64,000 nucleotides of DNA from Mesorhizobium sp. M9A.F.Ca.ET.002.03.1.2 (GCF_003952365.1 NZ_CP034443.1:737001-801000), one strand, 5' to 3'. Numbered from the stretch's first letter, positions 8,688-17,792 are shown. Numbers and translations: made by a program. The notes: a model not told the origin generated them from the letters alone.

Positions 8688-9638
8688 ATGCAGAACCGGA
8701 TCGTCCTCGGCATGGCAAGCCTTTGCCTCGGCGTTCTGGTGTTCTCGCTCCAGGACCCGCTAATCAAGGCCGTATCGGGCACTTATCCGGTGACCGAGGT
8801 GATGGCCGTTCGCTCCATCGTTGCCCTGCCCATTCTTCTCGTGCTCGTTCATGCCGATGTCGGGCTCAGGGCGATCTTTTCGAAGCGATTTCGCATGCTG
8901 ACGATGCGCGCCTTCATCCTGTTCACCTCCTACACGGTCTACTATCTGGCGATCGCCGCCCTGCCGCTTGCCGACGCGGTGGCGCTCTATTTCATGGCGC
9001 CGCTGTTCATCATGGCGCTTGCCGGTCCTTATCTCGGCGAACGGGTGGCGTGGCAGACGTTGGTAACCGTCGTGGTCGGGATGCTCGGCGTGCTGGTTAT
9101 GCTGCGGCCCGGTGCCGGGCTGTTCGACTGGGCGGCACTGCTGTCGCTGGCCTCGGCGGTGCTTTACGGTTTTTCGCAATTGATGGCCCGCAAGATCGGT
9201 GACACCGAATCATCCACGGTCATGGCGTTCTATCAAAACGGCGTCTACCTCTTGGGCGCGGCAGTGGTCGCCGGGCTCTTCTGGATGGCGGGAATAGGCC
9301 ACGCCACGCATCCGAGCCTCGAATTCCTGGTCAGGCCGTGGATCTGGCCGACGCCGATCGACTTCCTGAAGATGGCGGCCTGCGGCTTCGTCGCTTCGGC
9401 CGGGATGGTCCTGTTGTCGCAGGCCTATCGGCTGGCGCCCGCCAACAGCGTCGCCACCTTCGAATACACCGGCATCATCTGGTCGCCGCTTTGGGGCTTC
9501 CTGTTCTTTGCCGAAGTGCCGCGATCGACCACCGTCATCGGTGCGGCTCTTATCATCGGCGCCGGCCTGTTCGCGCTCAACGCCAGCCGACGCCGGAGCA
9601 GCGGTCCGGCAATCCAACCGACCTGCGATCCCGCCTGA
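8688..9638 (+). CDS. DMT/EamA-family membrane transporter
   Basis: About 316 residues with ten predicted hydrophobic segments arranged as two EamA repeats. The second repeat begins near residue 160, and a conserved EYTGIIWSPLWGF-type segment lies near the C-terminus. The family contains inner-membrane exporters of small metabolites; the substrate is not readable. The ATG at 8688 is used, 12 bases after AGGAG; a TTG at 8679 is also possible. Longer upstream extensions run through a repeat element and are rejected. It is divergent from a LysR regulator. Confidence 0.88.
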   Translation: MQNRIVLGMASLCLGVLVFSLQDPLIKAVSGTYPVTEVMAVRSIVALPILLVLVHADVGLRAIFSKRFRMLTMRAFILFTSYTVYYLAIAALPLADAVALYFMAPLFIMALAGPYLGERVAWQTLVTVVVGMLGVLVMLRPGAGLFDWAALLSLASAVLYGFSQLMARKIGDTESSTVMAFYQNGVYLLGAAVVAGLFWMAGIGHATHPSLEFLVRPWIWPTPIDFLKMAACGFVASAGMVLLSQAYRLAPANSVATFEYTGIIWSPLWGFLFFAEVPRSTTVIGAALIIGAGLFALNASRRRSSGPAIQPTCDPA

Positions 9639-9655
9639 CCGCAGTCAGGCCTTCT

Positions 9656-10027
9656 TCACGCGAAACAGGCGAGCGCCCGTTCGACACGCGCACGGATTTC
9701 GGCCAGCGTGAACGGCTTCTGCACGACGTCCAGAATGACGCCGTTCAATTCCTCGGCGCGCTCGCGCTGGTCGGCGTAGCCGGTCATCAGCAAGATCTTC
9801 GTCGCCGGGAAAAGCCTCACCGCCGCCTTGGCCATCTCGATGCCGTCCATTTCCGGCATGCGGATATCGGAGACGACAAGGTCGTAGCCGCCTCGCGCCG
9901 CGCGGATCAGGGCAAGCCCCTGCGCGCCGTCGGCGGCGATGTCGATCATATGCCCGGCGCGTTCGAGCGCACGGGCGGCGAGGGTGCGGACGGACTCATC
10001 GTCCTCGACGATCAGGAGCTTTGCCAT
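9656..10027 (-). CDS. Single-domain response regulator (CheY-like)
   Basis: 123 residues consisting of a receiver domain only. Acidic pocket residues are in VEDDES, the phosphorylated Asp is in VVSDIRMPEMDG (near residue 54), Thr is in LLMTGYAD and the conserved Lys is in VVQKPF. There is no output domain, so it acts by protein contact or as a phosphate relay. The start is the ATG before AKLLIVEDD; the upstream in-frame ATG gives an unconvincing extension. Its sequence does not resemble the CpdR regulators of rhizobia. It stands between a DMT exporter and hpt. Confidence 0.9.
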   Translation of the reverse strand: MAKLLIVEDDESVRTLAARALERAGHMIDIAADGAQGLALIRAARGGYDLVVSDIRMPEMDGIEMAKAAVRLFPATKILLMTGYADQRERAEELNGVILDVVQKPFTLAEIRARVERALACFA

Positions 10028-10137
10028 GGAGAAATGTTTGGCGGGGAAAAGTTGACTTTTCCTGAACCGCAAGCGCGGTCAGGGAGAAATCCAAAGCGCC
10101 GCATCGAAGAGTTGCATCTTTCGGGATCGAGTTCCAG

Positions 10138-10323
10138 GGTGTGTTGAGATTCAGGTCAGGCCGAGTCGAAAACAGCGGGTTCCGAGAACCGGCCTACGCC
10201 GGCCGTAACCTTCATAGGGCGGAGGCGCTCATAAGGGGCTATGGCCGACGTAGGCCGGAGCGGAGCGTATTTTTGGGTACGTGAGCTGTTTGCAGGCCGG
10301 CATCACCTGAATATCAACACACC
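10138..10323. repeat. MITE-like 186-bp palindromic element next to hpt
   Basis: Terminal inverted repeats of 19 bp (10138-10156 and 10305-10323) match at 18 of 19 positions. Inside them AAACAGC pairs with GCTGTTT, and CCGGCCTACGCCGGCC (10189-10204) pairs with 10243-10258 at 15 of 16. The whole unit folds as one nested hairpin and ends exactly at the hpt stop codon. No protein is encoded, so it is a non-autonomous repeat; no target duplication was established. Confidence 0.7.
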
Positions 10324-10866
10324 TCAGGCGTCGCCCTTGACGACGCCGACAAAGGGTAGTTCGCGAAAAGCGTGGGCGACATCCATGCCGTAGCCGACGA
10401 CGAAATAATCGGGGCAGTCGAAGCCGACATAGTCGGCATTGAGTGCGGTCTGGCGGCGCATGCGCTTGTCGAGCAGCACGGCGATGGCGCAGCTTTTGGC
10501 GCCGCGCGACAGCATCAGGTCGCGGGTGAAGGACAGCGTCTTGCCGGATTCGAGAATGTCGTCGATCAACAGCACGTCGCGGCCGGCGACCTCATTGTCG
10601 ATGTCGCGCAGCACCCTCACCTCGCCGCTTGTGGTGCCGGCGCCATAGCTGGAGATGAAGATGAACTCGACCTCGGGCGACAAGCCGACATCGTGCATGG
10701 CGCGGATGAGATCGGCGGCGAAGATAAACGATCCTTTCAGCACCGAAATCACCAGAAGGTCCTGAAAATCGTGCCCGGCGATCTCCTTGGCGAGTTCCAG
10801 GTTGCGGCGGGCAATCGCCGACGCCGAAAACAGAACCTCGATATCCTTGCCGCGCACGACTGGCAT
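10324..10866 (-). CDS. hpt: Hypoxanthine phosphoribosyltransferase
   Basis: This purine salvage enzyme makes IMP or GMP from hypoxanthine or guanine and PRPP. It is about 180 residues, normal for the family. The PRPP-binding motif VLLIDDILESGKTL is intact, the flexible-loop region SSYGAGTTSGEV precedes it, and DYVGFDCPDYFVVGYGMD near the end is the base-binding region. The start ATG (10866) follows GGAAAGG. The stop codon touches the palindromic element at 10138-10323, which may serve as its transcript end. The upstream gene at 10893 is on the same strand, so the two may form an operon. Confidence 0.95.
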   Translation of the reverse strand: MPVVRGKDIEVLFSASAIARRNLELAKEIAGHDFQDLLVISVLKGSFIFAADLIRAMHDVGLSPEVEFIFISSYGAGTTSGEVRVLRDIDNEVAGRDVLLIDDILESGKTLSFTRDLMLSRGAKSCAIAVLLDKRMRRQTALNADYVGFDCPDYFVVGYGMDVAHAFRELPFVGVVKGDA

Positions 10867-10892
10867 TGGCAGCCTTTCCAAGAAATATTCGC

Positions 10893-11531
10893 CTAGTTGG
10901 CGAAAGCGACCGAAACGGCCCTCACTCCGTTTCTAGGCACGTCGAGCCGGCTGGAAAAGCCAAATCTTTCACCGGGCGCCAGCGAACGGCTGGAAGTTGA
11001 CAGCGTGTAGCGGGTGATGTGCCCATCCTTGCCGGTGACCCGGATCTCCAGCGGCGGCAGTGGCGACGGGCCAGCGCCGTCGTTCGCGGCCTCGCCGTCG
11101 ACGAACAGGACAGGTCTCAGTCCGGACGCATCGACACGCGAAGTGACGCCTGAAATGCTGAATGCATCGCCCGTTTCCGGTGCAGCGAGAAGAAGCGGCG
11201 CCTGGCGCACCAGCGCGTGCCCGCCCGAAACCCAGAAGGCTGCAAACGCGACACTGAGGCCGGCGATCCAGAAGATCGGCCCGCCGCGCGACGCTCGCGG
11301 CCGTTCCATCGCGGCTTCGGGTTTGCGCAGCATGTCCATGCCTTCGATCGATGGCGCGGCGATCAGGCGAGAAAGCGGCGGTGAAAGGTCGATACCGGCG
11401 GTGAGGCGCGGCAGCACCTGGTAGTCGGCATCGACAATGTCATCGGCTGGGCCACGCATGATGCGTTCCGGTGCGGCAGCCGCGGTCATGATTTCGCCGG
11501 AAATCGGGCGCGCGGTTCGATCCTCAGCCAT
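10893..11531 (-). CDS. Single-pass membrane protein with DUF3426-like periplasmic domain
   Basis: 212 residues. The first 75 are hydrophilic, one transmembrane helix follows (PIFWIAGLSVAFAAFWVSGG), and the remaining 110 form a beta-rich domain ending EIRVTGKDGHITRYTLSTSS and FGFSSRLDVPRNGVR. This matches the C-terminal part of rhizobial zinc-ribbon/DUF3426 proteins that are divergent from ftsE, but the CxxC zinc-ribbon is not present here. Function is unknown. It is divergent from ftsE across a 196-bp gap with a CtrA-like box. Confidence 0.65.
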   Translation of the reverse strand: MAEDRTARPISGEIMTAAAAPERIMRGPADDIVDADYQVLPRLTAGIDLSPPLSRLIAAPSIEGMDMLRKPEAAMERPRASRGGPIFWIAGLSVAFAAFWVSGGHALVRQAPLLLAAPETGDAFSISGVTSRVDASGLRPVLFVDGEAANDGAGPSPLPPLEIRVTGKDGHITRYTLSTSSRSLAPGERFGFSSRLDVPRNGVRAVSVAFAN

Positions 11532-11642
11532 ACGGCCCCAGCACTACAGCACCTGTTCGCTCTTCGTTTCTTTTGCGTAAACGGAAATGGTTAACGCTTC
11601 CCCCACCGGAGTCCCTTGTGACGCGCCCAAAAAACTCCGGAA

Positions 11643-11658
11643 TTAACCGCCGGTTAAC
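11643..11658. promoter_or_regulatory. CtrA-like box upstream of ftsE
   Basis: TTAA-CCGCCGG-TTAAC is an exact TTAA-N7-TTAAC match to the consensus of CtrA, the alphaproteobacterial cell-cycle master regulator. It lies 70-85 bases before the ftsE start and also upstream of the divergent gene at 10893. A further TTAAC half-site lies near 11591. Cell-cycle control of ftsEX is inferred. Confidence 0.55.
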
Positions 11659-11727
11659 CATGCCGGCCGATGGTCTTTTCTCAGAGAAGGCTGGCTCGTC
11701 GCCACCGCAAGTTTCAGGTCGTCGAAC

Positions 11728-12387
11728 GTGATCCGCTTCGAAAATGTCGGCCTCCGCTATGGCATGGGTCCGGAAATCCTCCGCGACATTTCCTTGCACA
11801 TACCGGAGCGCTCCTTCCAGTTCCTGAGCGGCCCTTCGGGCGCCGGCAAGACGACGCTGCTTAGGCTTTTGTTCATGTCGCTCAAACCGACGCGCGGGCT
11901 GATCACCATCTTCGGCAAGGACCGCTCGCGCATCTCGCGCACGGAGCTGCCGCATCTGAGGCGGCGCATCGGCGTGGTGTTCCAGGACTTTCGCCTGCTC
12001 GACCACATGACGACCTATGAGAATGTGGCCTTGCCGCTGCGCGTGCGCGGGCGTGAGGAGGCGAGCTACCGCACCGACGTGACCGAGTTGCTGAAATGGG
12101 TCGGCCTCGGCGAGCGCATGCATGTGCTGCCGCCGGTGCTGTCGGGTGGTGAGAAGCAGCGCGCCGCGATCGCCAGGGCGCTGATCGAGCAGCCCGAGAT
12201 CCTGCTCGCCGACGAGCCGACCGGCAATGTCGATCCGCCGCTGGCGCGGCGCCTGTTGCGGCTGTTCATCGAACTCAACCGGCTAGGCACCGCGGTGGTG
12301 ATCGCAACGCACGACCTCGGCCTGATGGAACAGGTCGACGCGCGACGCATGATCCTGGCTGGCGGAAGGCTGGACATCTATGACTGA
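11728..12387 (+). CDS. ftsE: Cell-division ATP-binding protein FtsE
   Basis: 219-residue ABC ATPase of the FtsEX complex, which sits at the inner membrane of the divisome and activates peptidoglycan hydrolases. Walker A GPSGAGKTT, signature LSGGEKQRAAIARAL and Walker B ILLADEPTGNVD are intact, and the ATPase family spacing is normal. The reading frame overlaps ftsX by 8 bases, indicating translational coupling. The start is placed at GTG 11728 (VIRFENVGLRYG), matching FtsE proteins. Confidence 0.95.
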   Translation: MIRFENVGLRYGMGPEILRDISLHIPERSFQFLSGPSGAGKTTLLRLLFMSLKPTRGLITIFGKDRSRISRTELPHLRRRIGVVFQDFRLLDHMTTYENVALPLRVRGREEASYRTDVTELLKWVGLGERMHVLPPVLSGGEKQRAAIARALIEQPEILLADEPTGNVDPPLARRLLRLFIELNRLGTAVVIATHDLGLMEQVDARRMILAGGRLDIYD

Positions 12388-13369
12388 CCTTTCCGGCGAC
12401 CACGTCGAAGACCAACACGCCGAGCGGGCTCGGACGACGCCGCGCATTCAGCGCAAGATGGCACCGATCGTGCCGGCGCAGAACATCGCCGGCCGGGCGC
12501 TGGTCCTGGTCATCGCCATCATGACGTTCCTCTCCTGTCTGACTTTCGGTGCGGTGACGCTGGTGCGCGACACCGCCTCGGTCTGGGAGAACCAGATCTC
12601 GCGCGAGGCGACGATCCAGATCAAGCCCGTCGACGGCCTCGACATGGAGGCGGCACTTGCCCAGGCCTCGCAGATCGCCAGCGAATTTCCCGGCGTGAAG
12701 GCTACCCGGATCGTCGACCGCGATGCCACGGCGCGGCTTTTGGAGCCTTGGCTGGGTTCGGGCCTCAACATCGACGACCTGCCGGTGCCGCGTCTGATCA
12801 TCGTCACCATAGACGAGAACAACCCGCCCGATTTTACGGCGATGCGCGCCGCGATCACGCCAAAGCTGCCGAGTGCCGCACTTGACGACCATCGCACCTG
12901 GGTCGACCGGCTGGTGGCCATGGCCCGTACCACGGTGACCATCGGCGTCGCCGTGCTGGCGCTGATGCTGTCGGCAACCGTGCTGACCGTGGTGTTCGCA
13001 ACGCGCGGCGCCATGGCCGGAAACGGCCACATCATCGAGGTGCTGCATTTCGTCGGCGCCGAAGCGCGCTTCATCGCGCGCGAATTCCGCCAGCATTTTC
13101 TGGTCACCGGCATGAAGGGAGCAGCCGCCGGAGGTGCGGCGGCGGTGCTCGTCTTCATCGTCTTTTCATGGTGGTCGTCGCGCAATATGGCGACGCCTCA
13201 GGCCGATCAGGCGACCGCCCTGTTCGGCAATTTCGCCATCGGTTCAGCAGGCTATCTCGGCGTCGCCCTGATGGTGCTGGTCATCGGCGTGCTGACGGCG
13301 GCAACCTCTCATGTCACCGTCGTCACCTATCTCAACGACATCGATGTCCGCCAACCGGACGCGGGGTGA
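12380..13369 (+). CDS. ftsX: Cell-division membrane protein FtsX
   Basis: 329 residues with the FtsX layout: a cytoplasmic start, one transmembrane helix (about residues 38-62), a periplasmic loop of roughly 110 residues, and three C-terminal helices (ending VALMVLVIGVLTAA). It pairs with FtsE and passes its ATP-driven movement to periplasmic amidase activators. It overlaps ftsE by 8 bases. The large loop starts ENQISREATIQIKPVDGLD, as in other alphaproteobacteria. Confidence 0.93.
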   Translation: MTDLSGDHVEDQHAERARTTPRIQRKMAPIVPAQNIAGRALVLVIAIMTFLSCLTFGAVTLVRDTASVWENQISREATIQIKPVDGLDMEAALAQASQIASEFPGVKATRIVDRDATARLLEPWLGSGLNIDDLPVPRLIIVTIDENNPPDFTAMRAAITPKLPSAALDDHRTWVDRLVAMARTTVTIGVAVLALMLSATVLTVVFATRGAMAGNGHIIEVLHFVGAEARFIAREFRQHFLVTGMKGAAAGGAAAVLVFIVFSWWSSRNMATPQADQATALFGNFAIGSAGYLGVALMVLVIGVLTAATSHVTVVTYLNDIDVRQPDAG

Positions 13370-13446
13370 TCACGGATAGAGAATTAGCGTAACGTAATGT
13401 GTGCTTTTTCACCTACTAAACGCCGTATTTCGGGGTTAACGATAAG

Positions 13447-14172
13447 ATGATGGACGCGCGCGACTCGACCGGAACCGCTGGACAGTTGCCCTTGGTGATT
13501 ACGCGTTCCCGTGAGCGCGCCAAGTCCAGCCGATTGGTCGGCGCGTTACGCATCTCCGCTCTTTTTCTGCTCCTGCTGGCAACGCTGTTTGCCGGCGGTT
13601 TCGGCTGGTTCGCCAGCACCGTCAGCCATCTCACGACGCCCGCCAATCCGGCAAAGGCCGATGCCATCATCGTGCTGACCGGCGGCCACTCGCGTCTCGA
13701 CGCCGCTATGGGCCTGCTTGCCTCCGGGAAGGGCGAGCGGCTGCTGATCAGCGGCGTGCATCCTTCCGCCAGCCGCCGCCAGCTTCAGGTCGCAACCCGC
13801 GGCGACAAGAGATTGTTTTCCTGCTGCGTCGACATCGACCGCGCCGCGCTCGACACGATCGGCAATGCCGAGGAAAGCGCCAAATGGGTGGAGGACCATG
13901 CCTATGGCACCGTGATCCTCGTCACCAACAACTATCACATGCCGCGCAGCCTGCTGGAAATGGGCCGGCTGCTGCGCAACGCCAAGCTCGAGCCCTATCC
14001 GGTGGTCAACAGCAATCTTGGCAATGGCGGCTGGCTGATCAAGCCCAGAGCCTTGCGCGTGCTGTTCACCGAATACAACAAATATCTGCTGGCGCTGGCG
14101 CGCGGCATCGTGCCGGTGAAGCCAACGCCAACCGGCATCGCGCTCGCAGAAATTTCGACAGCAGAAGACTGA
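13447..14172 (+). CDS. YdcF/DUF218 family membrane-anchored protein
   Basis: 241 residues. A single N-terminal transmembrane helix (SALFLLLLATLFAGGFGWF) is followed by the DUF218 Rossmann-like domain, recognisable by DAIIVLTGGHSRLDAAMGLL, LLISGVHPSAS and ILVTNNYHMPRSLLEM. Relatives such as SanA and ElyC affect cell-envelope integrity, and the gene follows ftsEX in rhizobia, which fits an envelope role. The biochemical activity is unknown. It ends 20 bp from the convergent PNPOx gene. Confidence 0.87.
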   Translation: MMDARDSTGTAGQLPLVITRSRERAKSSRLVGALRISALFLLLLATLFAGGFGWFASTVSHLTTPANPAKADAIIVLTGGHSRLDAAMGLLASGKGERLLISGVHPSASRRQLQVATRGDKRLFSCCVDIDRAALDTIGNAEESAKWVEDHAYGTVILVTNNYHMPRSLLEMGRLLRNAKLEPYPVVNSNLGNGGWLIKPRALRVLFTEYNKYLLALARGIVPVKPTPTGIALAEISTAED

Positions 14173-14191
14173 GCAGTCTGCGCATCGTGCC

Positions 14192-14800
14192 TCATCCACG
14201 CAGGCGCGCGATCTCCTGTTCGAGCCATTCGATACGCTTGTCCCGCTCGGCCAGCGCCGCCGCCACATCAGCGGCTTCGAAACGCTGCGGAATGTGCTGC
14301 GGGCAATTGGAATCCCAGGCCGAAACCGTAAACAGGATGATTTGCTCGGGGCGCGCCTTGTAGCCTTCCGGCATCAGCTTCGCCATCAGTTCAGGGTCGT
14401 CCTCGACGACACGCGCGCTGCCCCAGATCTTGATGCGCTGCCGGTGGGCATAGTCGATCAGGAACAGGAAAGCGCGGGGGTTGTCGTCGAGATTGCCCTG
14501 GGTGATGAATTGCCTGTTGCCGGAGAAATCCGTGAAGCCGATCGTCCGCTCGTCGAGCACCTTGAGGAAGCCGGCCGGCCCGCCGCGATGCTGGATGTAG
14601 GGCTGGCCGTCACCATTGGCCGTCGACAGGAAGACGCTGGTCTGCGCCTCGATGAAGGCGGCGAGATCGGGCGTGATATCAGCTTGCCAGCCGCCACGCT
14701 CCTCAACACGGGCATAGGCATCACGTGAGCCTTTGCGGGCCTGGATCGCCTTGACGGTTGGCGTAAAGGCGACATCGCTGGTGAAGACGTGAGCGTTCAT
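14192..14800 (-). CDS. Pyridoxamine 5'-phosphate oxidase-family flavoprotein
   Basis: 202 residues with an FMN-binding split barrel (VFLSTANGDGQPYIQHRGG, FTDFSGNRQFITQGNL and IKIWGSARVVEDDPEL) and a short C-terminal coiled coil ending EWLEQEIARLRG. This subgroup is not the vitamin-B6 enzyme PdxH; such proteins bind FMN or F420 and act as poorly defined reductases or stress proteins. It is the last of three same-strand genes (carboxymuconolactone decarboxylase, DUF1348, PNPOx), 12 bp after the preceding gene. Confidence 0.87.
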   Translation of the reverse strand: MNAHVFTSDVAFTPTVKAIQARKGSRDAYARVEERGGWQADITPDLAAFIEAQTSVFLSTANGDGQPYIQHRGGPAGFLKVLDERTIGFTDFSGNRQFITQGNLDDNPRAFLFLIDYAHRQRIKIWGSARVVEDDPELMAKLMPEGYKARPEQIILFTVSAWDSNCPQHIPQRFEAADVAAALAERDKRIEWLEQEIARLRG

Positions 14801-14812
14801 GGAAAGCCTCCT

Positions 14813-15283
14813 TCAAAGGCCGAGTTCCGTCAGAGACGGATGGTCGTCCGGCCGGCGGCCGAGCGGCCAATGATATTTGCGGTCGGCCTCGCGGATCGGC
14901 AGGTCGTTGATGCTGGCGATGCGCAAGCGCATCAATCCATGTTCGTCGAACTCCCAGTTCTCGTTGCCGTAGCTGCGAAACCACGAGCCGCTGTCGTCGT
15001 GCCATTCATAAGCGAAACGCACGGCGATACGATTGTCGCGGAAGGCCCAGACCTCCTTGATGAGCCGGTAGTCGCGTTCGCGACCCCATTTGCGTGTGAG
15101 GAAGGTCTGGATGGCATCGCGCCCTTGCAGGAACTCGGCCCGGTTGCGCCAGCGACTGTCGATTGTGTACGCAAGCGCGACCCGTGCCGGATCACGGGAG
15201 TTCCAGGCATCCTCCGCCATGCGTGCCTTCTGTGCGGCGGTCTCGGCGGTGAATGGCGGGAGCGGCGGGCGGCTTTCAGCCAT
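14813..15283 (-). CDS. DUF1348 / NTF2-like fold protein
   Basis: 156 residues of the DUF1348 type, an NTF2-like alpha+beta barrel. Diagnostic segments are [46 protein letters not shown] and [18 protein letters not shown]. The family is often found beside oxidoreductases, and no activity is established. The start at 15283 is supported by AAGGAG seven bases upstream; a longer start at 15322 would overlap the upstream gene. It is the middle gene of the three-gene set controlled from the 15877-15977 gap. Confidence 0.88.
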   Translation of the reverse strand: MAESRPPLPPFTAETAAQKARMAEDAWNSRDPARVALAYTIDSRWRNRAEFLQGRDAIQTFLTRKWGRERDYRLIKEVWAFRDNRIAVRFAYEWHDDSGSWFRSYGNENWEFDEHGLMRLRIASINDLPIREADRKYHWPLGRRPDDHPSLTELGL

Positions 15284-15318
15284 GGGAACTCCTTGCGATG
15301 GGCTCACGGTTGCTGAAT

Positions 15319-15876
15319 TCAAGCTGCCCTGCGGGCAGAAACGACCGGAAAGTCGATCTCCGTCCTGGCAACCTCATTGATATAATTGGTCCAGACATTG
15401 AGAGCGACATGCTGGACGATCTCGATAATCTGCGCATCGTCGTAGCCTGCGAGCCTGACGGCGCTGAGATCCTCGTCATCGATATGTCCACGGTCGCGCG
15501 CAATCTTAGCGGCGAAACGCACCGCTGCGGCGGCCTTGGGGTCGTTGGACCCACCGCCGCGATTGGCGACCATCTCGGCATCGTCAAGCTTGGCGAGGTT
15601 CTTGCCGAGATAGGTGTGGGCGGAAAGGCAGTAGCTGCAGCCATTGATCTCGGCGACCGCCAGAGCGATGCGCTCGCGCGTCGGCGCGGGAAGGCGGCCC
15701 TTGGCAAGCGCTCCGGACAGACTGAGATAGCCTTCCAGCGCAGCCGGGCTATTGGAAATGAGCCTGAAGAGATTTGGGACAACGCCGAGTTGCTTCTCGA
15801 CGGCATGCAACATCGGCTGCGACGCAGCAGGCGCGGCCTCTATGGACGCAGGTGTAGAGATACGGGGCATGGGCAT
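15319..15876 (-). CDS. AhpD/carboxymuconolactone decarboxylase-family peroxidase-related protein
   Basis: About 185 residues. The core carries [18 protein letters not shown], the CxxC plus downstream His of the AhpD-like redox site, near residues 75-95. Such proteins reduce peroxides or act as general thiol-dependent antioxidants. Both ATGs at 15876 and 15870 are preceded by GAAGGA; the second has the better spacing. It is divergent from a LysR regulator 101 bp away, a common arrangement for a regulator and its target operon. Confidence 0.9.
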   Translation of the reverse strand: MPMPRISTPASIEAAPAASQPMLHAVEKQLGVVPNLFRLISNSPAALEGYLSLSGALAKGRLPAPTRERIALAVAEINGCSYCLSAHTYLGKNLAKLDDAEMVANRGGGSNDPKAAAAVRFAAKIARDRGHIDDEDLSAVRLAGYDDAQIIEIVQHVALNVWTNYINEVARTEIDFPVVSARRAA

Positions 15877-15977
15877 TTCCTTCTCATCGATCAGCTTCGC
15901 CACCAAACATGCCCCCTTCCATGTTTCGGATGTAGGTGTCATATTTGCAATTGATCCTTCCATTTTTCGGGAGAACC

Positions 15978-16889
15978 ATGGATCGCCTCGAGGCCATGTC
16001 GCTTTTCGTCGCCGCGGTGGAGGCCGGCAGCCTTTCGGCCGCCGGACGCCGTTTCGACATCCCACTTGCAACGGTCAGCCGCAAGGTCTCCGACCTGGAG
16101 CGGCATCTGAAGACGCGTCTCCTGAACCGCTCGACGCGGCAGCTGACGCTGACCGACGCGGGTTACGCCTACCTCGCTGCCTGCCGTCGCATTCTCGACG
16201 AGGTCGGCGAGGCCGAGCGGACCGCCGCCGGCGAATACATCGCCCCGACGGGCGAACTGATCATCACCGCACCGATCGTCTTTGGCCGCCTGCATGTGCT
16301 GCCGGTCGTCACCGGCTTCCTCGCCGCCTACCCCGACGTGGCTATCCGCCTGATGCTCGCAGACCGGATAACCCAGTTGAGCGAGGAGCACATCGATCTC
16401 GCCGTCCGCATAGGCGAGCTTCCCGACTCGAGTCTGGTGGCCACCCGCATCGGCTCGATCCGGCGCGTTGTTTGCGCGAGCCCGGCCTATCTGGCCGAGC
16501 ACGGCATGCCGGAGACCCCGAGAGACCTCGCGGCACATAGCTGCATCACCTTCGAGGGGCTCACCGCTCCCGCGGCATGGACTTTTGCCACCGGCAAGAC
16601 CGAGCTCGCTGTTCCGATCCGCTCACGGCTTCGGGTCAACACCGCGGAAGCGGCGGTCGATGCCGCGGTTGCCGGCGCCGGGATGACGAGGGTGCTTTCC
16701 TACCAGATCACAGCTGCGGTGCGGGCGGGCACACTCCGCGCCGTGCTGCAGGCATTCGAGCCGCAGCCATGGCCGGTCAGTCTCGTGCATGCCGGCCAGG
16801 GTCTGCTGCCGGTGAAACTGCGTGCGTTCCTCGATTTCGCCGCCCCACGCCTGAAGAAGCGGCTGGTGCAAGCGACGTGGCAGGCCTGA
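15978..16889 (+). CDS. LysR-family transcriptional regulator
   Basis: 303 residues. The helix-turn-helix covers MDRLEAMSLFVAAVEAGSLS and continues RRFDIPLATVSRKVSDLERHL, followed by an effector domain. This CrgA/AaeR-like subgroup often controls an adjacent divergent oxidoreductase operon, here the three genes at 14192-15876. The start at 15978 follows GGGAGA; an upstream in-frame ATG (15936) lies in the regulatory gap and adds residues foreign to the family. Ligand unknown. Confidence 0.9.
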   Translation: MDRLEAMSLFVAAVEAGSLSAAGRRFDIPLATVSRKVSDLERHLKTRLLNRSTRQLTLTDAGYAYLAACRRILDEVGEAERTAAGEYIAPTGELIITAPIVFGRLHVLPVVTGFLAAYPDVAIRLMLADRITQLSEEHIDLAVRIGELPDSSLVATRIGSIRRVVCASPAYLAEHGMPETPRDLAAHSCITFEGLTAPAAWTFATGKTELAVPIRSRLRVNTAEAAVDAAVAGAGMTRVLSYQITAAVRAGTLRAVLQAFEPQPWPVSLVHAGQGLLPVKLRAFLDFAAPRLKKRLVQATWQA

Positions 16890-16997
16890 CGAGCGGATAG
16901 CGCTCATCAAATCGGATCGATATCCGTCCTCGCACCGTTTCCTTTTTGCCCGCGCTTGGTGTAACCAACGCACACCTCCTCACCGGGCGCTTCCCAC

Positions 16998-17792
16998 ATG
17001 CTCCAAATCCGCTCGCTGGCGTTCAATCTCGTCTTCTACGTCAATCTGATCGCCCAGATGATCCTCTGGACCCCGTACTATTTCCTGTCGCCGCGCCACT
17101 GGGCCTGGTTCGTGCCGAAATTCTGGTCGCGCACATGCATGTGGCTCTACGACAAGATCGCCGGCACCAAAAGCGAGATCACCGGCCAGGAAAACCTGCC
17201 CGAGGGATCCTTTATCCTGGCGCCGAAGCACCAGTCCTTCTGGGATGCGATCGCCTTCTTCCCCTTCCTGCAGGATCCGCTCTACATCCTGAAGCGGGAA
17301 CTGACCTGGATCCCGTTCTTCGGCTGGTACATCTTGAAAATGCGGATGATCCCGGTCGACCGCGGCAGCCGCTCGAAAGCACTGAAGGCAGTCGTCGCCG
17401 CGACCAGGCAGGAACTGGCGCGCAATCCCCGCCAGCTGATCATCTATCCCGAGGGCACGCGCCGGGCGCCGGGTGACGAGCCGGCCTATAAATACGGCAT
17501 CGTCGAAATCTATGCGCAGCTTGGCGTCCCGGTGGTGCCGGTCGCCCATGTCGCCGGCCTCTACTGGCCGCGCCGGAAATTCCTGCGTTATCCCGGCACG
17601 ATCAAGGCCCGCTTCCTGCCGGCGATTCCGCCGGGCCTCGGCAAGGAGGAATTCATGGAACGGCTAATCGGCGAGACGGAAGCCGCCTGCGACCAGTTGC
17701 TTGTCGAGGCGTCCCGTGCGCCGAACCCGCCGCCCATGCCGCCGACGGCGGTGAAGCGGCTGAGGGAACTGACCTCCGATACCCCGGCCTGA
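16998..17792 (+). CDS. plsC: 1-acyl-sn-glycerol-3-phosphate acyltransferase
   Basis: A 264-residue inner-membrane acyltransferase that makes phosphatidic acid from lysophosphatidic acid and acyl donor. The catalytic HX4D motif is KHQSFWD (near residue 75), and the substrate-binding block IIYPEGTRR is near residue 150. A hydrophobic segment begins the protein. In related genomes this gene normally follows the ydcF gene; here five accessory-like genes stand between. Its last 20 bases recur at 19296, at the far side of the toxin-antitoxin cassette. Confidence 0.93.
   Translation: MLQIRSLAFNLVFYVNLIAQMILWTPYYFLSPRHWAWFVPKFWSRTCMWLYDKIAGTKSEITGQENLPEGSFILAPKHQSFWDAIAFFPFLQDPLYILKRELTWIPFFGWYILKMRMIPVDRGSRSKALKAVVAATRQELARNPRQLIIYPEGTRRAPGDEPAYKYGIVEIYAQLGVPVVPVAHVAGLYWPRRKFLRYPGTIKARFLPAIPPGLGKEEFMERLIGETEAACDQLLVEASRAPNPPPMPPTAVKRLRELTSDTPA

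Noticed and set aside
9656..10027. The response regulator as the cell-cycle regulator CpdR
   Set aside because: Rhizobial CpdR proteins begin MKRILLAEDDNDMRRFL and have a different loop sequence; this one does not match beyond the general receiver fold.
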